64,000 bases of DNA from Branchiostoma floridae (Eukaryota; Chordata; Leptocardii; Amphioxiformes; Branchiostomatidae), in contig NC_049990.1 in NCBI RefSeq assembly GCF_000003815.2, forward strand, positions 9,873,539 through 9,937,538. The letters run 5' to 3'. Below the pieces are notes generated by a model that was not told the DNA's origin, searched no databases, and saw nothing but the letters and a program-made list of their open reading frames with translations. Every line of letters begins with the position of its first letter. Positions within the stretch are counted from its first letter, which is position 1. Positions 47,201-56,754 of this stretch are shown here, one piece after another. The translations under genes and the position numbers were made by a program.

Positions 47201-50200
47201 AGTTAGGTTTGAAATTAGGTTTTGCTGACACTCTGGCACTTCATTTTTAAAATTGGGCGACCAGTACACCAATTCCAGAAAATGAATTTCACACCTTTGC
47301 AATTAACATGCAGCAAAAAGATCAGATGAAGTTTTTCTACCAGTATCCTGTTTTCATTTTTTTCTGATTTTCATTCTGAACTTTATATAATAAGATCAGA
47401 CGAAATAGATGTTGCCATATACTGGGCTATCATAATATTTCTACTGGGACCAATATTGGAAATATTCTGGGGCGAAGCATTCTGTATGTAAGAAAGATCC
47501 ATTTTTCTTACCCTTTCGGTCAGACAGTCAATACAAGATTAAACCCAGTCTATCAACTACCTGTCCAAGGAAAGAAATCCCTTGAACACATTGACAAATG
47601 ACTATGATGACCATATGAAATCTGTTCGTTCTAACATATGCTCTTTCTGTAGTAAAATGTGTGGTTTTCCCACGAAGCTTTTGCTTTACTTGAAAACATG
47701 CCAGGATTCTCACTCCTAGCATTTTTTCACAGCGTAGGAGGCATAATGGTGTGGTGAAGTGGCAAAGGTGTGGGAAATCTGGGGGCGTCCGCCCTCTGAA
47801 TTTTTTTAAAATCAATTAAACCTTCAGAAACACTATTTCTTTCATTTTAAGGACCAAAGTTTCTGAAATAACTTAATAATAACATAATTTGTTTTTACCT
47901 TTTTACAAAGCAACAGAAAGGGTCTCTAACTAAGCTGGTTGAAACACAGTATGAATGTAGGCATCCAAATTACAGCATAGGGAATACAAATCACAGCGGA
48001 TTGGTGCCCTATGCTCACCCGCACTGGCAACAACCCTGATCATCTTTTAAACTTTATCTTATAGTTCAAAGACTGATACAGAGACAAATGCTCTAGCAGA
48101 ACTGGCAGGAACGATTATCGTATCCCCTTGAGACAATGTCATGAATAACTGATCAGGAATGTCCATTATGATTTAAATCTGCACAGATGCCTTCAGTGAT
48201 TATTGCCTGGGAGAAATTGGGTGCTACATTTTCCAATTTTCTAACCTGAAGATAAAATTCCACTAATGAGGTAATAAATCTCAAGAAACAGTTACTTGCA
48301 GACATCTCACCAAGAAAGTTTTGCAGACATTCCTCAACTGTTGGTACTTTTTAATCTTGATCATAGTATGTAAGTTTTATGCTCTATAAAGTCGACAAAT
48401 TGAAATGGACAACCTAATTTTGACTAAATAGTCTTAAAATCGATAGGCCGGAATCAAAGTATGCTAATGATACACACCAAATATATAGTGACTACTACCA
48501 TAGATTTCTCATTAAGTTGTACTCTACAGTTATAGAAGCCGCCACACTAAAATCATGGCATATCGATGTTCCATATGGCACTCGATACACACCCGTCTAC
48601 AGCACACCTGCTTTGTCCTTTGGGATTTGCTAGAGATGCAAATTCACAACCACCTTATATTTCAAGCCTTTATCAAACTCTGCATGAAACAAAATACGGT
48701 CAAAAGTACACAAGACCACTAACTTGGGAGACAGATAAAAATCTGATCTTTTTGGACAGTCTTCTTATTTGATCTTTAAGGCCTGTGTCTATGTATCCTT
48801 TGAATCTGCTCCAACTACGTAGACAATAAAATTAGACCTTACCACATACCAAACATCATTACAATCCATCCATGGCTTCTTGTTCAACCACAAAATCACA
48901 AAACCATGCTACCAAAAACCTTTTCACCTTGCAAAGGTAATAAAGAGGCGAATTCTAAACAAGTATGGGATGGAAATTTTCCTGTGTAAGTGATACTATA
49001 AAATTATAAATTGTGAACTATCGTCAGGTGTTACATTCACCGTTTTTGCTGTGAGCTCTCACCATGCAAACATATGCTGTCTTTCACTTAACAACTGTTG
49101 TTTTGACCCTGAACTCAAAAAATAGCGAACTCTTGAATTTTAGTTTTTTACTGTCAGTGTATCACGAAATTTAAGTGCTACAATCTTGAACAAACTTACA
49201 GTACTAACCGTATCCCTGAACCAACAGTCCTCTTGACATATGCAAACACAGCTGACTGGCAGCACAATTATATAGAATATACCTGTCTTGTAACTTTGAA
49301 GTTTGACCTGTGTAAGTAAGTTTCTGACCAGTCAAGTGTTTGAGAATCATAAAAGTTTAAATCAAAACCTACATGTACCAGCACATCAAACAACAGTCAC
49401 TATTCGTAGAATTTCACCTCGGACTGAGGATGAAGTTTGACGCTTTTTCCTTAGAATAGTTAGATAGACATGCGAATGGTGCAATGTGGCTTCACTACAC
49501 GCTTTCAGCCAAGCACACAAGGTTACACCACCCCTTTTCTCGATAAGAGTCTTTCGTTCTTTTTCAAGAGTACAGAGGTTTGACGCCACAAGCTCCTTCT
49601 AACAAGGGGCCGATGGCTCTACGTCCCCATCCATTGGAGAATTTGACTTTTTTCACAGAATTTAAACCAGATGTGCCAAAACTGCAGAGTGTGCAGACCT
49701 CAGTGTGGGACTGTGACATGGCAATAATGCTAGATTAGTACAGCCAATACAGTATACACATTTGCTCAATGTAAGATTAGGCTAATGCTCATGGACACTT
49801 TTCTGGCTGTTCCGTTACACAGAAAGTTGAAAACAACATAGGAGACAACTCAATAAATGTGCCTGGTATTAAATCTCCCAAGAAAAATACTACAACATGT
49901 ATTAGCAGGCAGTAGGGCTGGATACCTTTTGGCTTGATCAGGTTCGAGTCCAAGTCCGAGTCCAGAGGTTTAGGTTCAGGTCCGGACCTGAACCTGAACC
50001 TGATCCTGTATAGTAGTTGTCGATATCTTACTTTGTAATCTTATATTATCATATAGTATCATATTCTTATATTAAATAGAGTTTATTAAACCAATTTTCA
50101 GATTAGTGTACTTTTTATGACTTTTTGTCAGTGACTACCAAGCAGAGAGGAGATTAAAAGCAGTTTTTTATTTATTCAGAGAACATCCTACACGTAATTC

Positions 50201-53200
50201 ACTGCACAAAAGGCTATAATCTTACATGCAAATCAAACAACGCCTCCTAGCGAGCAAGGTTAAACTGCACTCTCGCGAGACTTGAGGCGAGAACTCGCGT
50301 TGTTTTGTGTGAATCCAAGATGGCGGCCCGTTCGCCGAGCGCTAAAATTTCTTCCTGCAAGACCGCACAAATCGCCTCAAAGCTGGAAAAATGGATTGAA
50401 TACAAGTGCAGAAGAAGAAAGAAATGTTGTTTGTCCCATGGTAAATTTTTCTGGATGCGGATTCTTCATTTTGAGTGAAAATTTACCGGAAGAATTGAGG
50501 AATTTTCCACTCGATTCCTCGTCGGTCGGCCTCATGCCATGGTAAAATTTGATGTTTTTTCGTAGCACATAATGTCAATGTTGACCTAAAATTGAGCTGA
50601 CAGGTACACAAAGGGACGAATATGAATTTATTGTAGGCTAATTTATTTTGCCATTGGAGTACTAGTAGCATTTCTAAGTACAATAGATTTCTTGAAATTG
50701 TTCAGCCTTCCGGTCCAAAAAAACCGGTTCACGACTTTCGGTTTTTTGGACTCGGTTCTCGGATGTTGTACCGGTAAAAACCGGTCCGGCCGAACCGGTA
50801 TCCAGCCCTAGCAGGCAGTGCCTAAACAACAAGGTCACACACCAGGGAGCCCAAAGTTCACCTTGACCTTAGTCTTTCCACCACCTACCCACATACCAAA
50901 TGTCATCACAATCCATCTAGAGGCTTAAAATAAATGTCTGGAAACACAGACACACACGCACATGCATCACGCATGCAGACACACACACACACGCATGGAC
51001 ACACAGATACACAAAAACAATACCTCCATTTTTTCATGGAGTTACATGTAATAACTTGAGGGGGAATCAGAAAGGGAGGTTTCCTGGACTACAAAGTTTG
51101 GGGATTAAGTAATTGTTGGTGTCATTTTTCTGCCACTGTACCTAAGGGACCACTTATCTGGTTCTGTCAAACCCAACTCAACAAACGGACCCTTTTCTCT
51201 CTTGCCAAATCAAGAACGTTTTAACCCAGGGAAAATCACACACCCTAATCTCAAACCAAGATCTGCAAATATCTCTTCCTCCGCTGAGTGCTGGCCCACA
51301 ACATTTGTAAAAGCCAAAACAAACAGGGCCAGATAAACAACTCAGCACGACAAAGACATGCCAAAGGGGCAAGGATCGCACCAAGGAATGTTGCCATTTC
51401 TACCACATGACTGCAAATCTCGCCAGTATTGAAAACTTGTGTTTGTAAGACTTTTTTTTCCTTCCTTGCCAAGCAGCACCAAACTGATCATGGCCTTTAA
51501 GTCTGTATGTGTTCGAATTCTTATCATGTTTCATACACATGACACAAAAACTGGCAATGGTACACAACCTAAAACTTAGTAAAATCAGTATAATGACCAC
51601 ACCAAACTTGGTCAAAATGTAGACTAGAAGTGTAAAACAAAACAAAGACTTAAAAATATGAAATTGAAAGAGGTGCAGCCACTCACTAAGTTATTGGTTA
51701 AACTGCTAATTCAGCACATACTGTAACTCCTGGAACCTTTAGTACAGTGTTTTGTTTTTGCAATTTTTATTTGACCTCTTCACCATGAATGGCAAATGTT
51801 TCTCTTATGTGAGTTGTGACCACCTGAGTGGTGTTTCAACCGCAAAGTTTAAACTTTTTTAGTTTTTCAATTTTCTCTTCTAAAGCCAAATAAAACCACA
51901 GCAAAGGTAAATATACTTACAGTACCTCATGAAATAATGTCAATATGAGATCTCCACAGTAAAATTTGCCAACAACCTTATCTCTAACTCAAAATTTCAA
52001 ATACATTTTTAATGGTAATGGCAGACTTCATATTGCCTCTGATAAAACATACGCAACCTATTGACCTCAAATCGTCTGCTATTTTTACTCTGGACCAATT
52101 TATTACCAGCTACATTGGTGGCCTTGAATAGAAATGTGTCTCATAAAGAGGCACCTCATGCCATTGGCCCACCATATCTGCCAATCATTTTCAAATCCTT
52201 CATGGTAGAGAACCCCTTGTCACAGCAGGGGGCTGCCCTTGGTCGTACATGTACATCTGACGCCCCCAGTAATATTGACACTGCACAGAGTAAATGCCTA
52301 ACCCCTTGCACTATGCAACCTGAGTTTAGTCTAGGTAAATAGTTTGTAAATGCAGGTAGCCTAGTGTTCGAGTATAGTTCAGGGGCCATACATAAAGCTT
52401 GACAACTTATCTTCCGGACGCCTGAACTAACAACCAAGCAGAAACTACATGTATGTTAGATAATGCTTGTGGGAATTTTTTGTTCAAGGTCCTTTTTTCC
52501 CCATTCGTTTTACATTATGTTGTGCAAGAAAACATGGATACTGTTTGTGCCAAAAAGTGGGAGGTCACTGCGGGTGTGCCACTGTGCACGCAATGGACCC
52601 AATTTCTTTCCTTGGCTTGGCTCTCTGGCATTTTGGCATATCATTCTAAGAAGAGGGCAACATGAAAACAGAGGGCAAAGGGGAAACTTGAATCCAACTA
52701 TATTTGCCCCTTGGTACTGTGTAAACCAAGTTACAGACTTTCTTTCATTTTCACCTTGACCTTCCAGTCTAGCATCTTTTTTTTTTAAATTCCAAGAATA
52801 AAGACATCAAACGAGTGTGGCAGTTGGCAGCTAAGAACATGACAACTCTATAAAGTTTTAAGTGTACGTGTGTACTAAGGGCCAACAACCTTAAACAGTA
52901 GGAATCCAGTCATAATCTAAACCAAATGGTGGCAAGCCACACAACATGAGAATGTCTAGAACAATTAGGCAGTGATTATAACATTAGATGGAGTGTCGTT
53001 CTCACAAATACTCTGGCACAAATTCTAATGTTTTCAGTTAAAAGGCATTGTAGTGTTGACACTGTTCCCTGTTATACTGCATTTAACACATACACAATTG
53101 TGCTGAATGCAAATTCCTGTGCATTGTTTAGAAAACGGGTGATTCAGACAACTGTAATTGTCACTCGTTCTACGACTTCCTTTGATGACTAACGTAAAGT

Positions 53201-54212
53201 GTTGGCAATTTCAATGACAATCAAGTTGTAAACATTAAAACATCATTCACTATCAGAAACAATGGTGGATTCTATAGCATGCATCAATAGCAAAAAACAG
53301 TAAACTTCAATCAAAAGGTGCACCAATACAACTTATCAACAAAAGGAAATAAACTGCAATGACTGAAGTGATTTTTAAATCTACTTGCAATTGTGGTAGC
53401 CACATCCTGTCCAAAGATGTACAACACTTTTGGAAGGGAATATTGTAAACTCTATTTTAAAGCCTCTAAAGCCTCTAAAGGGAATATTGTAAACTAAACG
53501 TTATAATATTCCAAACCGTGTTTGTAACATAATATCCCCAAGTCCAAAATCTCTTTAAGAACGATAGTCTTTTAAAAGAGCCATTGAACTTTGAACTGCT
53601 CAATGTACTGCTATATATCAATGTATACCAGTTGTGTTTGCAACAGTTAGCATAAACATGAGGGTGTATTTGGTCTGCGTACCTTCAGACTTCCCTGCTT
53701 TTGTGCGTGTGTGTGCATATATTTTGTCGCAAGCTCTCTCTGAAACTGTCCCCATTGGTCTTGCACTATTTGCACTTTATCATGCAAGGGAATTTTCATC
53801 TGTTTTCCTTTCTCTCTACCATAAACTCCACCTTGTTGTGTTTTTCTGGGTGTAACAAACTTAATTAACATACTACAAAACTGATCAACAGCTGGCGCGT
53901 GGAGTCCCCTTTGGTAGCCTCAAATGGCCGTACTTTTTTCCTGGCGTCTTTGCCAATAAAATCATAATCGCTCACCTGTATCTCAAACGTTGACAGTGTG
54001 TCGTCCAAGAGGAGTACTTTGACAGGGATACACTTTCCTTTCCTGGCTGTCCTGTTGTTGTTTGTGGGCCCGTTCCTGGCGGGTACGTTGTTGTTGGGCT
54101 GCTGTTGTGTCGGCGGGTCCCCGCCATTGCCCACCTCCGGTCTCCTCCTGGGCTGCACATCGCGGAGTTCGACTCCTTCCGTCCGGTTGTCCGCTACCTC
54201 TATCCCGCTCAT
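21026..54212 (-). CDS. FARP1: FARP1/2-type FERM, RhoGEF and pleckstrin domain protein (28 coding exons)
   Basis: FARP proteins are guanine-nucleotide exchange factors for Rac/Rho-type GTPases that act under the plasma membrane, downstream of plexins and adhesion molecules (known for vertebrates). Here the order is FERM (about residues 65-360), FERM-adjacent region, long disordered linker (about 390-940), DH (about 945-1135), PH1 (about 1165-1270) and PH2 (about 1340-1440). The total is near 1450 residues against 1045 in human FARP1; the excess is in the linker. Exons 1-10 and 12-28 close in phase; only the donor of exon 11 is uncertain. The protein looks like a single pre-duplication relative of vertebrate FARP1 and FARP2, so the symbol means the family, not strict orthology. 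The start [13 protein letters not shown] is the first ATG of a CpG-rich exon. The gene lies in the same direction as SPRYD3 and ARFGAP1. Confidence 0.93.
21113..21585. repeat. Tandem repeat in the last FARP intron
   Basis: Alternating copies of a unit of about 55 bp (AAACAGTTATGTCTCCATCT, GCTGTTCATCATCACAGTAC) and a shorter one of about 38 bp (GTCTTTATGTATAAATGCAG), at least nine in all. They begin only 15 bp from the acceptor of exon 28. Confidence 0.8.
22100..22445. repeat. Tandem duplication including the start of FARP exon 27
   Basis: Three units of about 110-120 bp. The first contains the real exon 27 acceptor and first codons (GTAGTCATCCTGGAAACCAA at 22101). The second has GTAGTCATCCTGTAAGCCAA (about 22210) and the third TATATCCTGTAAACCAATC (about 22328). 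Each is followed by CAGACTCTTAA and GGTGGAGAAGGCC. The copies have lost the acceptor AG. Confidence 0.75.
23602..24984 (-). CDS. FARP1: FARP exons 21-24: first PH domain
   Basis: Exons 24984-24916, 24682-24593, 24197-24115 and 23699-23602. They encode [40 protein letters not shown] and HGQLPVRGM, then a strand ending with [14 protein letters not shown]. The WMEDI tryptophan lies on the C-terminal PH helix, as in all PH domains. Intron positions and phases match a continuous reading. The region between exons 24 and 25 ([11 protein letters not shown] to DEMGTDRED) is an acidic inter-PH linker. Confidence 0.93.
25164..28579 (-). CDS. FARP1: FARP exons 13-20: DH (RhoGEF) catalytic domain
   Basis: Exons 28579-28521, 28212-28182, 27862-27729, 27364-27283, 26528-26342, 26092-26042, 25451-25393 and 25235-25164. 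The first conserved DH helix is [19 protein letters not shown]. Later blocks are [53 protein letters not shown] and [13 protein letters not shown], typical of DH conserved regions 1-3. Exon 14 is a 31-bp micro-exon. The DH fold catalyses nucleotide exchange on Rac/Rho GTPases; in FARPs it is autoinhibited by the following PH domains (known from structures). Phases are 2,0,2,0,1,1,0,0 and all close. Confidence 0.94.
25487..25920. mobile_element. hAT-like element family A, copy 2
   Basis: 434 bp with the same termini as copy 1, flanked by a perfect 8-bp duplication GTGTTAAT (25479-25486 and 25921-25928). It is very similar to the reverse complement of copy 1 along its whole length, so both are fairly young. 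It is inserted 35 bp upstream of the acceptor of FARP exon 19, immediately before the polypyrimidine tract. Confidence 0.88.
26640..26822 (-). mobile_element. tRNA-derived SINE, minus strand
   Basis: Read on the minus strand it begins GTGGCTGAGTGGGTTGAG (A-box-like), followed by TTCGCCTTGTATTCGG and a B-box-like GATCGTGATCCCCGGC. It then has a unique body ending near CCCCTGCTGTAGTGG. It is distinct from the 3699 family. It lies in the FARP intron between exons 16 and 17. Confidence 0.6.
27920..27985 (+). repeat. Fragment related to the hAT-like MITE at 2035
   Basis: About 60 bp matches the interior of the 2035-2452 element around 2222-2278 (AGCTTWAAATT, then CATTGTTTRGGAGCCC and TTGTTGRTTTT). 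No terminal repeats were recognised here. It is an old fragment in the FARP intron between exons 15 and 14. Confidence 0.5.
29076..29281 (-). CDS. FARP1: FARP exon 12: end of linker before DH domain
   Basis: This exon encodes [14 protein letters not shown] and later [18 protein letters not shown], then an acidic/basic hinge EEDETRKK. It joins the DH-domain exon [14 protein letters not shown] in the same way as human FARP1. The acceptor AACAACAG/ACAGAAT leaves a one-base carry. Two in-frame donors exist 18 bp apart (exon ends 29076 or 29058). The first fits the family spacing; the second has the stronger GTAATA and would add six residues. Confidence 0.8.
29398..29520. repeat. GT-rich simple sequence upstream of FARP exon 12
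   Basis: TGTGTGTG-like runs with T8-9. The minus strand stays open here but this is low-complexity intron sequence. Confidence 0.6.
31505..31740. repeat. Minisatellite of about 22 bp in FARP intron 11
   Basis: Alternating units of the type GTATCCATGGAGACCAGATA and GTAACCATGGATACCAGACA, about ten copies, each built around the palindrome CCATGG. Confidence 0.8.
36006..37456 (-). CDS. FARP1: FARP exon 11: long disordered linker, about 480 residues
   Basis: One exon of about 1.45 kb encodes the whole FERM-to-DH linker. It starts after AG at 37457 and completes an Arg codon with exon 10, giving [10 protein letters not shown]. The linker is Ser-, Asp-, Glu- and Pro-rich and likely disordered, with many possible phosphosites (for example [13 protein letters not shown]). 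Near its start are three 14-residue repeats of the type EHxxMxxLVxxM(S/T)x. Reading runs to an in-frame TAG at 35989-35991. To splice into exon 12 the donor must leave one base; GTAGCA after 36006 and GTGCAA after 36015 both do, but both are weak. A stop-retaining short isoform is an alternative. Confidence 0.75.
37890..44031 (-). CDS. FARP1: FARP exons 2-10: FERM domain and FERM-adjacent region
   Basis: Exons 44031-43927, 43386-43344, 43000-42922, 41198-41101, 40774-40651, 40231-40084, 39538-39443, 38879-38716 and 37964-37890. Recognisable family blocks include [11 protein letters not shown] and [11 protein letters not shown] (F1), [43 protein letters not shown] (F2/F3), and [18 protein letters not shown], then [18 protein letters not shown] (FERM-adjacent). 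In vertebrate FARPs this module binds membrane receptors such as plexin-A. Phases run 0,1,2,1,2,0,0,2,2 and all agree. Exon 5 has a tandemly duplicated 3' end with a second candidate donor (see findings). Confidence 0.93.
38956..39065. mobile_element. 110-bp foldback insertion with 12-bp flanking repeat
   Basis: Inverted arms AGGTTCTTCAAACAACC / GGTTGTGTTTGAAGAACCT enclose a second perfect hairpin, GGTGTCTG/CAGACACC at 38990-39006. Direct repeats AATGCCATCAAT flank it at 38944-38955 and 39066-39077. It lies in the FARP intron between exons 8 and 9. Long target duplications suggest retroposition rather than a cut-and-paste transposase. Confidence 0.6.
40958..41147. repeat. 66-bp tandem triplication over the 3' end of FARP exon 5
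   Basis: CAATG followed by KTAGAYGCCATGAG recurs at 40975, 41041 and 41107, steps of exactly 66 bp (22 codons). The 41107 copy is the genuine exon 5 end, the other two lie in the intron. All three stay open in the exon's frame. The middle copy keeps the donor GTGGGG after 41035; the outer copy has lost it. Confidence 0.85.
41747..42045. repeat. Pair of direct repeats, 173 bp apart, in FARP intron 4
   Basis: A block of about 80 bp (CTACATGCTGAATAACCAAT, ACTTTTCCCACAAGGGAGTG) occurs at about 41790 and 41963 with almost no differences. Confidence 0.75.
42340..42800. repeat. Diverged tandem duplication of about 215-230 bp in FARP intron 4
   Basis: AAGGAGCTTACAACTGGTGG occurs near 42517 and 42729, and the upstream stretches (TTTTGGCTTTG..TGTGTTTGTG..ATACAATACAT types) also match. 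Divergence is clearly higher than in the neighbouring 173-bp repeat. Confidence 0.6.
44525..45330. repeat. Degenerate tandem repeat in FARP intron 1
   Basis: The phrase GAGGCAAGYTTTYY followed 15-20 bp later by a RAACCATNAATTT-like phrase recurs at about 44538, 44612, 44695, 44789 and 44886, and more weakly to 45310. Spacing drifts from 74 to 97 bp. It looks like an old tandem array. Confidence 0.5.
49913..50810. mobile_element. hAT-like element family A, copy 3, long form with a promoter-like core
   Basis: 898 bp with family A termini (TAGGGCTGGATACC and GGTATCCAGCCCTA), flanked by a perfect 8-bp duplication GCAGGCAG (49905-49912 and 50811-50818). The outer 100 bp share the GGTCCGGACCTGAACCTG motifs of copies 1 and 2. 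The centre is different and CpG-rich, with TCTCGCGAGA at 50271-50280, the YY1-like AAGATGGCGGC at 50318-50328, and an ORF opening at that ATG. It lies in FARP intron 1. Confidence 0.85.
50320..50440 (+). CDS. Candidate first exon inside hAT copy 3
   Basis: ATG within AAGATGGCGGC opens 40 codons ([20 protein letters not shown], then a basic Cys-rich end [10 protein letters not shown]) and runs to a donor-like ATG/GTAAAT. I do not recognise the peptide. It could be the 5' exon of the element's own lost transposase, or a captured host first exon. No downstream exon is visible within the element. Confidence 0.3.
50943..51012. repeat. CA-rich microsatellite
   Basis: ACACAC-type repeat broken by GCATG and GATAC steps; simple sequence in FARP intron 1. 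Confidence 0.8.
53976..54212 (-). CDS. FARP1: FARP exon 1: N-terminus and first FERM strand
   Basis: 237 bp, phase 0 at its end, donor CAG/GTGAGC. It encodes a low-complexity head rich in Asn, Arg and Pro. Then comes [19 protein letters not shown], which aligns with the first strand of the FARP FERM F1 lobe. The next exon lies about 9.9 kb downstream, and the join gives [16 protein letters not shown], matching the human spacing exactly. Confidence 0.88.
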
Positions 54213-54360
54213 CCTTCAATCTGGGAGCTGGGGACGAAGACGGGGGAAAACAGACGACATTTTAGGTTTTAGTTTAGTTGGAAGAGCGAGCGGAAGTCGA
54301 GAGTCGCGCCCAGAAGTGATCGCGGCAAACTCGCGGGATCAAATCTCACCTATCAGTATC

Positions 54361-54480
54361 ATGGCGAAAACTCGACGCGAGTCTAACAAAAATCAACAAC
54401 CACAAACTCCCCCATCCACTCAGCCAACTAGTAGTATATCACAGCATTTAGGCGGCCTACAAGACAGTCACATCTGTTAA
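54361..54480 (+). CDS. Short plus-strand ORF divergent from FARP (doubtful)
   Basis: A 39-codon frame starting MAKTRRESNKNQQPQTPPST opens 148 bp from the FARP start in the opposite direction, in CpG-rich sequence. A weak donor-like GTTAAG overlaps its stop. No downstream plus-strand exon was found before SPRYD3. It may be a chance ORF in the FARP promoter or an antisense leader; I do not recognise it. Confidence 0.15.
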   Translation: MAKTRRESNKNQQPQTPPSTQPTSSISQHLGGLQDSHIC

Positions 54481-55600
54481 GAATTAGGCAGTTTTTCCCT
54501 GCGATTTGTTTTCCTCGCAAAGATAACTCACGCGGGAGCAAAAGTCGACTCCAAAACCCACAAGTGTCATGAATATGAAAAGCGTTGTTGTCTCGGGCGC
54601 CCCCCCTCCCCACCCACATCCGTCTGTGTTTTGCCTCCTAAACTCTTCCGTGTCTCGTACCCGCTGCTGGACACAAAGTCAAGTACACGGTGTTAGTCAA
54701 CAACAGACACATACCATGGTTTATAAAGCATCGTTCTAAGGTAAGACGTAAACAAAAAAGCGGAGTTTTGCCCCACCTCGCTGACCTGCCCGTGCAAACC
54801 AACAGAGCTCCCAGCGGCGTCTTGCATCCCAGTGTTGGGCGCTACGTCACAGGCGGGAGGATCTAACAGGGGTTTCCGATATCCAGTACGGGGTCTGGCA
54901 CAGTTAGGCAAAGGTGAACAGGCAGGCACAAATAAAGACTAAGTAATTATATGGGTAGAATGAATGAAATGTTAACTTTAGGGTAATTTCCAAGCATTTC
55001 TATGGCTGCAGCTTATTTTGAGCCTTTTGCGGCATTTTGCATGCCATGAATTTCCAATGAAGCAATGCAACCTGTCATATAACGTTACTTTATAGAGGTT
55101 TCAGTGTCACAGTAGAAAAGTATAAATAACAGATCAAAGTGATTATCACATAACCTCCATGGGCGGATCAAAAGCTTTGGTCATTTTCTAGATAGTTGAA
55201 GCTTATTTGCATAACTCAATAGACAAGAGTTGAGACCCATGGCGGCCATAGCTCCATGCGCGAAATATTGAGAACTTTTGTAATTCTTTACCTCATTAGT
55301 TATTCAAATAAGGTTGTGATTTTAATAGCATAGTCTATTTTGATTAATAATGTTTTCTACCTGTTTCATACCTGTTCTCTTTAAAAATTAAGTTAAAGTT
55401 ACAAAGATTGTATGAGTGAAAGTGCTTTCCTATAGCAGAATTCAATGTTTGCATTTTATCATGATTTGTGCAAATGACTTACTTGCAACGTATGCATGGT
55501 GATGAACTTAAGTAGCTTATATGTGTCACAAACATGAAAGCTCATTTGCTATTAAAGTCTACTTATGTTCTACCTGTCGAATTGGGTTGTAGAATTAAGG

Positions 55601-55773
55601 GTTAATGACCCGCCCCGAGGTGTATATGGTGTCATAACGCCTGGTCCTTTGCTATAACCACCGAATGAAACCACAGAGTGAGCGAAGCAAACAAGGTGGT
55701 TTTATGAGTTGACTATAGCAAAGGACCAGGAGCTATGACATCATGTACACCGAGGAACAGGCGGGTCATTAAC
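55601..55773. mobile_element. TTAA-flanked palindromic element
   Basis: Imperfect inverted arms of about 55 bp begin GTTAATGACCCGCC and end GGCGGGTCATTAAC, with CCTGGTCCTTTGCTATA / TATAGCAAAGGACCAGG deeper in. TTAA stands at both edges (55602-55605 and 55769-55772), compatible with a piggyBac- or Kolobok-type target site. The TTAA could also be part of the palindrome. It lies between SPRYD3 and FARP. Confidence 0.6.
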
Positions 55774-56310
55774 ATTATCATTATATAGCCTACCCAAACT
55801 TGCAAACTCCTGTATGACGCGTAGATCTCTTGGTACTATACGTGTGGGTTCCGTTGTCGAATTTCTGAAATGAAGGTCAAATGCTCAAGATACCAGAAAG
55901 GCCCACTAAATGTTGCAAAAGACCTAAGAAAGAGTACAATCATTATATCTGCTTGTAGATTAATCTAAAGTGTGTGACAGCATCACAACCTGGATGGTGG
56001 TGAGGGTATACAAAGGTGTCATACTCCCTCTGGGAGTAACTTGGGTTGAGTAAGAGTGAGCAAGGCTCATTAGTGTAAATCAGGGCTTATCCCAGCATCT
56101 GCTGTTCTGTCATTTAGCAGATCCTTGATGCTACTCCAGTAATCTATTCCAGGAATGGCCATTATTTTCGTTTGTCAGTAGCAACAAGATTCTCCTAAAG
56201 GCATTCCATCATTTCGACAGACAAAGATCCGGGGCTGCGCAAAACCCTGGCATAGACCACTCTTTACATTCATGTCACCATCAACAACACACAAGCTTGT
56301 TTCCAAAAGA

Positions 56311-56316
56311 TTTATT
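56311..56316 (-). terminator. Candidate polyadenylation signal for SPRYD3
   Basis: AATAAA on the minus strand, about 440 bp past the SPRYD3 stop. It is the first perfect hexamer I found downstream. No downstream GU-rich element was assessed. Confidence 0.3.
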
Positions 56317-56754
56317 GCCAATTTATCTCACAGAGAAGTTTCTTCAACAGTCTCAATATCATATCATACATCCATGAACCTGATACATTTTGGCATATCG
56401 TATAAAAACAGAACCATCCTGTCCTGTTTTGTTCATGGCCCCTACAGTTTCCGCCAGGGAAAAAACAACTATTTTGTTCTTAAAATCATGTAGTTCCATC
56501 TACATCTAGAGGTTGTAGCTTTTAAATTCTTACAAACTTTCTAAAGTTCGAAAGCAAAGGAAATGAATATAAATTAAATACTATAGTGTTTTGAAATAAA
56601 CCATGATTGCAAAGCAAAGAAAATGGCATTGTCAAGACAGGAACATTATAGACTGTTGAATAGTTCAAGTGTAAATCAGCAACTGGACACAGGAGTCCGT
56701 ATATGTCCAGGATATTGATTGTCCTCCCCTTTCCTGGGAAACGGAGACATTGTG

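Larger units (their letters stand above)
44032..53975. other. FARP intron 1 (about 9.9 kb), mostly unassigned
   Basis: Holds the degenerate tandem array (44525-45330), hAT copy 3 (49913-50810) and a CA microsatellite. Around 45800-47830 there are minus-strand frames of 129 and 95 codons without recognisable domains, with GGGCTGGAAATACAAG and GGGGGCGTCCGCCC phrases that look repeat-derived. No FARP exon is missing: exons 1 and 2 join in phase with exact family spacing. Confidence 0.6.
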
